NCBI GenBank assembly: GCA_023229525.1
Contig: JALNZC010000020.1
Coordinates: 7,658-71,657 of the forward strand
DNA length: 64,000 bases
From: Bacteroidales bacterium
Lineage (GTDB): Bacteria; Bacteroidota; Bacteroidia; Bacteroidales; FEN-979
Direction of reading: 5' to 3'
In this document: positions 62,607 through 64,000 of the stretch, one piece after another
Layout of the letters: each line of letters opens with the position of its first letter
Position numbering within the stretch: position 1 is the first letter of the stretch
Program-made: the position numbers and the translations under genes
Notes under the pieces: model-generated
The model's database searches: none
Seen by the model: the letters and a program-made list of their open reading frames with translations, nothing else
What the model was told of the DNA's origin: nothing

Positions 62607-62773
62607 CATACCAAATGATTTACTGAATTCATCCTCCAGGCCTTCGGAAGGGAAGATCACCCCGAATGTACGGATCTTAATAGACAGTTTAAAAATGGCA
62701 TTGAACAAACAAAATAATAATACGTTTCTATCGGTCGTTATTATTCCCGAAGGATTTTATAAAATCTTCGATT

Positions 62774-63547
62774 ATGAAAACCATCGATGTTCCCGATCCG
62801 AAATTAGTAGAAAGCACAATCAACTGCATCTTCGAGCTTCTTTTCCAGATAAAACATCCGCTAACTGTGGTTGAGGAAGAAGAAAAACGAACCTTTTTGC
62901 AAAACCAGTTAACGGCAATACTGACGGGTCTGACGGATAAAAAAGATGAAGTTGTTCATCGTTTTCTTGATAAGCTGGATGAAATTCAAACGATACTACT
63001 CAAAGATGCCGGTTTTATTCTTGAATCTGACCCTGCTGCAACGGAGCTCCGCGAAGTTATTGCCATTTATCCCGGTTTCTACGCTATATTTTGTTACAGG
63101 ACCGCCCATTTATTGACCCAGTTATCCATTCCTTTACTTCCGAGAATGATCACTGAACATGCTCACAGAATTACCGGTATTGATATTCATCCATTGGCCT
63201 CAATCGGGAATCCCTTTTCAATAGACCATGGAACCGGTATCGTCATTGGTGAAACCACTCAAATAGGAAATTTTGTAAAAATGTATCAAGGCGTCACCTT
63301 GGGCGCTCTTAGCGTTGAGAAAAATAAAGCATCAAAAAAAAGGCACCCTACCATTGAAGATCATGTTATTTTATATGCCGGATGTACTATCCTTGGTGGC
63401 GAAACCGTCGTTGGCAGAAACAGTGTCATTGGTGGAAATGTTTGGCTTACCAAAAGCATCCTGCCCTTTTCCGTAGTATATAACAAAAGTGAAATTATTG
63501 TAAGAAATCACCCCGATTTTAAGGATCCTGTTGACTTTATAATTTGA
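62774..63547 (+). CDS. cysE: Serine O-acetyltransferase
   Basis: This 257-residue protein has an N-terminal helical domain and a left-handed hexapeptide beta-helix: HPLASIGNPFSIDHGTGIVI, GETTQIGNFVKMYQGVTLGA, and GGNVWLTKSILPFS. The catalytic His/Asp pair sits in FSIDHGTG. It acetylates serine to O-acetylserine for cysteine synthesis and belongs to the long cysE/epsC group. It stands alone here; no cysK follows before the window ends. The next element downstream is a leader ORF with three Cys codons. Confidence 0.92.
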   Translation: MKTIDVPDPKLVESTINCIFELLFQIKHPLTVVEEEEKRTFLQNQLTAILTGLTDKKDEVVHRFLDKLDEIQTILLKDAGFILESDPAATELREVIAIYPGFYAIFCYRTAHLLTQLSIPLLPRMITEHAHRITGIDIHPLASIGNPFSIDHGTGIVIGETTQIGNFVKMYQGVTLGALSVEKNKASKKRHPTIEDHVILYAGCTILGGETVVGRNSVIGGNVWLTKSILPFSVVYNKSEIIVRNHPDFKDPVDFII

Positions 63548-63585
63548 ATCCCAAAATAAATTGATATTCGTATCGGTTTTTCAAC

Positions 63586-63593
63586 TAATTTTG
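63586..63593 (+). promoter_or_regulatory. TAnnTTTG promoter of the leader transcript
   Basis: TAATTTTG is preceded by a TTG 22 bases upstream (63561-63563), close to the Bacteroidota -33/-7 spacing. It lies 20 bases before the ATG of the leader ORF. It is the best-supported two-box promoter in the window. Confidence 0.6.
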
Positions 63594-63613
63594 CAGTTCG
63601 ATAAACTTTTAAA

Positions 63614-63685
63614 ATGAACAATTGCATGACCAAAAGTATGATCTGTATCTGTTACCTCTCCGGGAGGAGTACGATGCATATTTGA
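63614..63685 (+). CDS. Candidate leader peptide with three Cys codons
   Basis: This 23-codon ORF starts at ATG 63614, 20 bases after a promoter element, and contains three Cys codons (TGC, TGT, TGT), with KSMICICYLSG in its centre. A strong terminator hairpin begins 30 bases after its stop. Size, promoter and terminator fit a transcription-attenuation leader for a gene beyond the window edge. Cys control is suggested by the three Cys codons and by cysE next door. No alternative pairing (antiterminator) was worked out. Confidence 0.45.
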   Translation: MNNCMTKSMICICYLSGRSTMHI

Positions 63686-63715
63686 TTTAGTAATAAAATA
63701 CAACTTAATACTGCA

Positions 63716-63750
63716 AAGCTCCTTAGAAATCCTGAGGAGCTTTTTTTTTA
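63716..63750 (+). terminator. Rho-independent terminator / possible attenuator
   Basis: An 11-bp stem (AAGCTCCTTAG / CTGAGGAGCTT, one G-U pair) with a 5-base loop is followed by a run of T from 63741. It ends the leader transcript. Confidence 0.8.
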
Positions 63751-63854
63751 TAGATCATAAAGGCAATACATTTCCATGCGGCTATCCTGATCATAAAATA
63801 GTTGGCTATGATCGGTTTTATTCCTTTGCTAATGAGGGTGCAATGTAGGATTTT

Positions 63855-63879
63855 AGCTCCGGGAAACCGGGGCTTTTTT
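63855..63879 (+). terminator. Second rho-independent terminator
   Basis: An 8-bp stem (AGCTCCGG / CCGGGGCT, one G-U pair) closed by a GAAA tetraloop is followed by six T. It lies 112 bases after the first terminator. The stretch from 63548 to the window end otherwise holds no recognisable gene. Confidence 0.75.
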
Positions 63880-64000
63880 AATGCAGAAAACATAATGAGG
63901 CAAGGTATTACTTGAATCTTCAATCGTTTAGGTTTATTTTATATTGATATTCATACTCTTCTCCTGATTTTGAAAAGGAATACCTATTGACAACCCCCTA

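Noticed and set aside
62596..62874. 92-residue plus-strand ORF overlapping the start of cysE
   Set aside because: Out of frame with cysE, it overlaps its 5' end, and the peptide shows no motif or signal; it is likely a spacer shadow.
63723..63923. 66-residue minus-strand ORF at the window end
   Set aside because: It is antisense to the two terminators and its sequence is explained by their hairpins; no conserved features.

Overview
The window is a stretch of a Bacteroidota chromosome, probably an environmental Bacteroidales-like lineage. The evidence is type IX secretion (T9SS) cargo with C-terminal sorting domains, a small secreted protein with a PID-CTERM-like tail, a GH43 lipoprotein-type glycosidase neighbourhood, TAnnTTTG promoter elements just upstream of start codons, almost no Shine-Dalgarno sequences, and a large flexirubin/aryl-polyene-type lipid cluster. 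No rRNA, tRNA, IS element, prophage or CRISPR array is visible.

Layout. (1) 1-7220: two related T9SS-secreted beta-repeat proteins (the first cut by the window edge), a small PID-CTERM-like protein, and a decayed copy of a T9SS sorting domain. (2) 7305-9182: a gene fragment and a GH43 arabinosidase/xylosidase-like enzyme. (3) 9293-16073: a minus-strand housekeeping run: mutL, two rhomboid proteases, an EEP-family membrane phosphodiesterase and uvrB, whose only start codon upstream of its conserved N-terminus appears to be CTG. (4) 16266-19245: a membrane transporter-like protein, a lipoprotein amidohydrolase and a secreted protein of unknown function. (5) 19338-54252: the centrepiece, about 35 kb and 26 genes of lipid/polyketide biosynthesis. 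(6) 54406-62458: a complete reductive pyrimidine degradation pathway (preA, preT, N-carbamoyl-beta-alanine amidohydrolase, dihydropyrimidinase, beta-alanine aminotransferase, CoA-acylating semialdehyde dehydrogenase). (7) 62774-63547: cysE, followed by a promoter, a Cys-containing leader ORF and two intrinsic terminators.

The 35-kb cluster has the backbone of Bacteroidota flexirubin and aryl-polyene loci: a free-standing type II ketosynthase with a Cys-less chain-length-factor partner, a second ketosynthase, two ACPs, a malonyltransferase-like protein, a hotdog dehydratase, a PaaK-like adenylating ligase, a BtrH-like acyltransferase, a C45 Ntn-hydrolase, a phytoene-desaturase-like FAD enzyme, an MMPL exporter fused to an LPLAT acyltransferase and a methyltransferase, a LolA-like carrier, an outer-membrane-type lipoprotein, a GT2-DUF2062 protein and an ABC-2 permease. 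It lacks what normally identifies those pathways: no ammonia lyase, no DarA, no ketoreductase and no ABC ATPase are seen. Instead it carries four B12-binding radical SAM proteins, two enoyl-CoA hydratase-like proteins, a hydroxyacyl-CoA dehydrogenase, a KASIII-like enzyme with altered catalytic residues, a c-type heme protein and a nitronate-monooxygenase-like protein. I infer a membrane-exported, probably unsaturated acyl product modified by radical chemistry, of a type I cannot match to a known product. This is the best candidate for an undescribed system here.

Spacers between genes often hold short tandem repeats with 7-9 bp periods. Some of these enter coding sequence: an N-terminal extension of the dehydrogenase, two loops of the FAD enzyme and the stop codon of one radical SAM gene.
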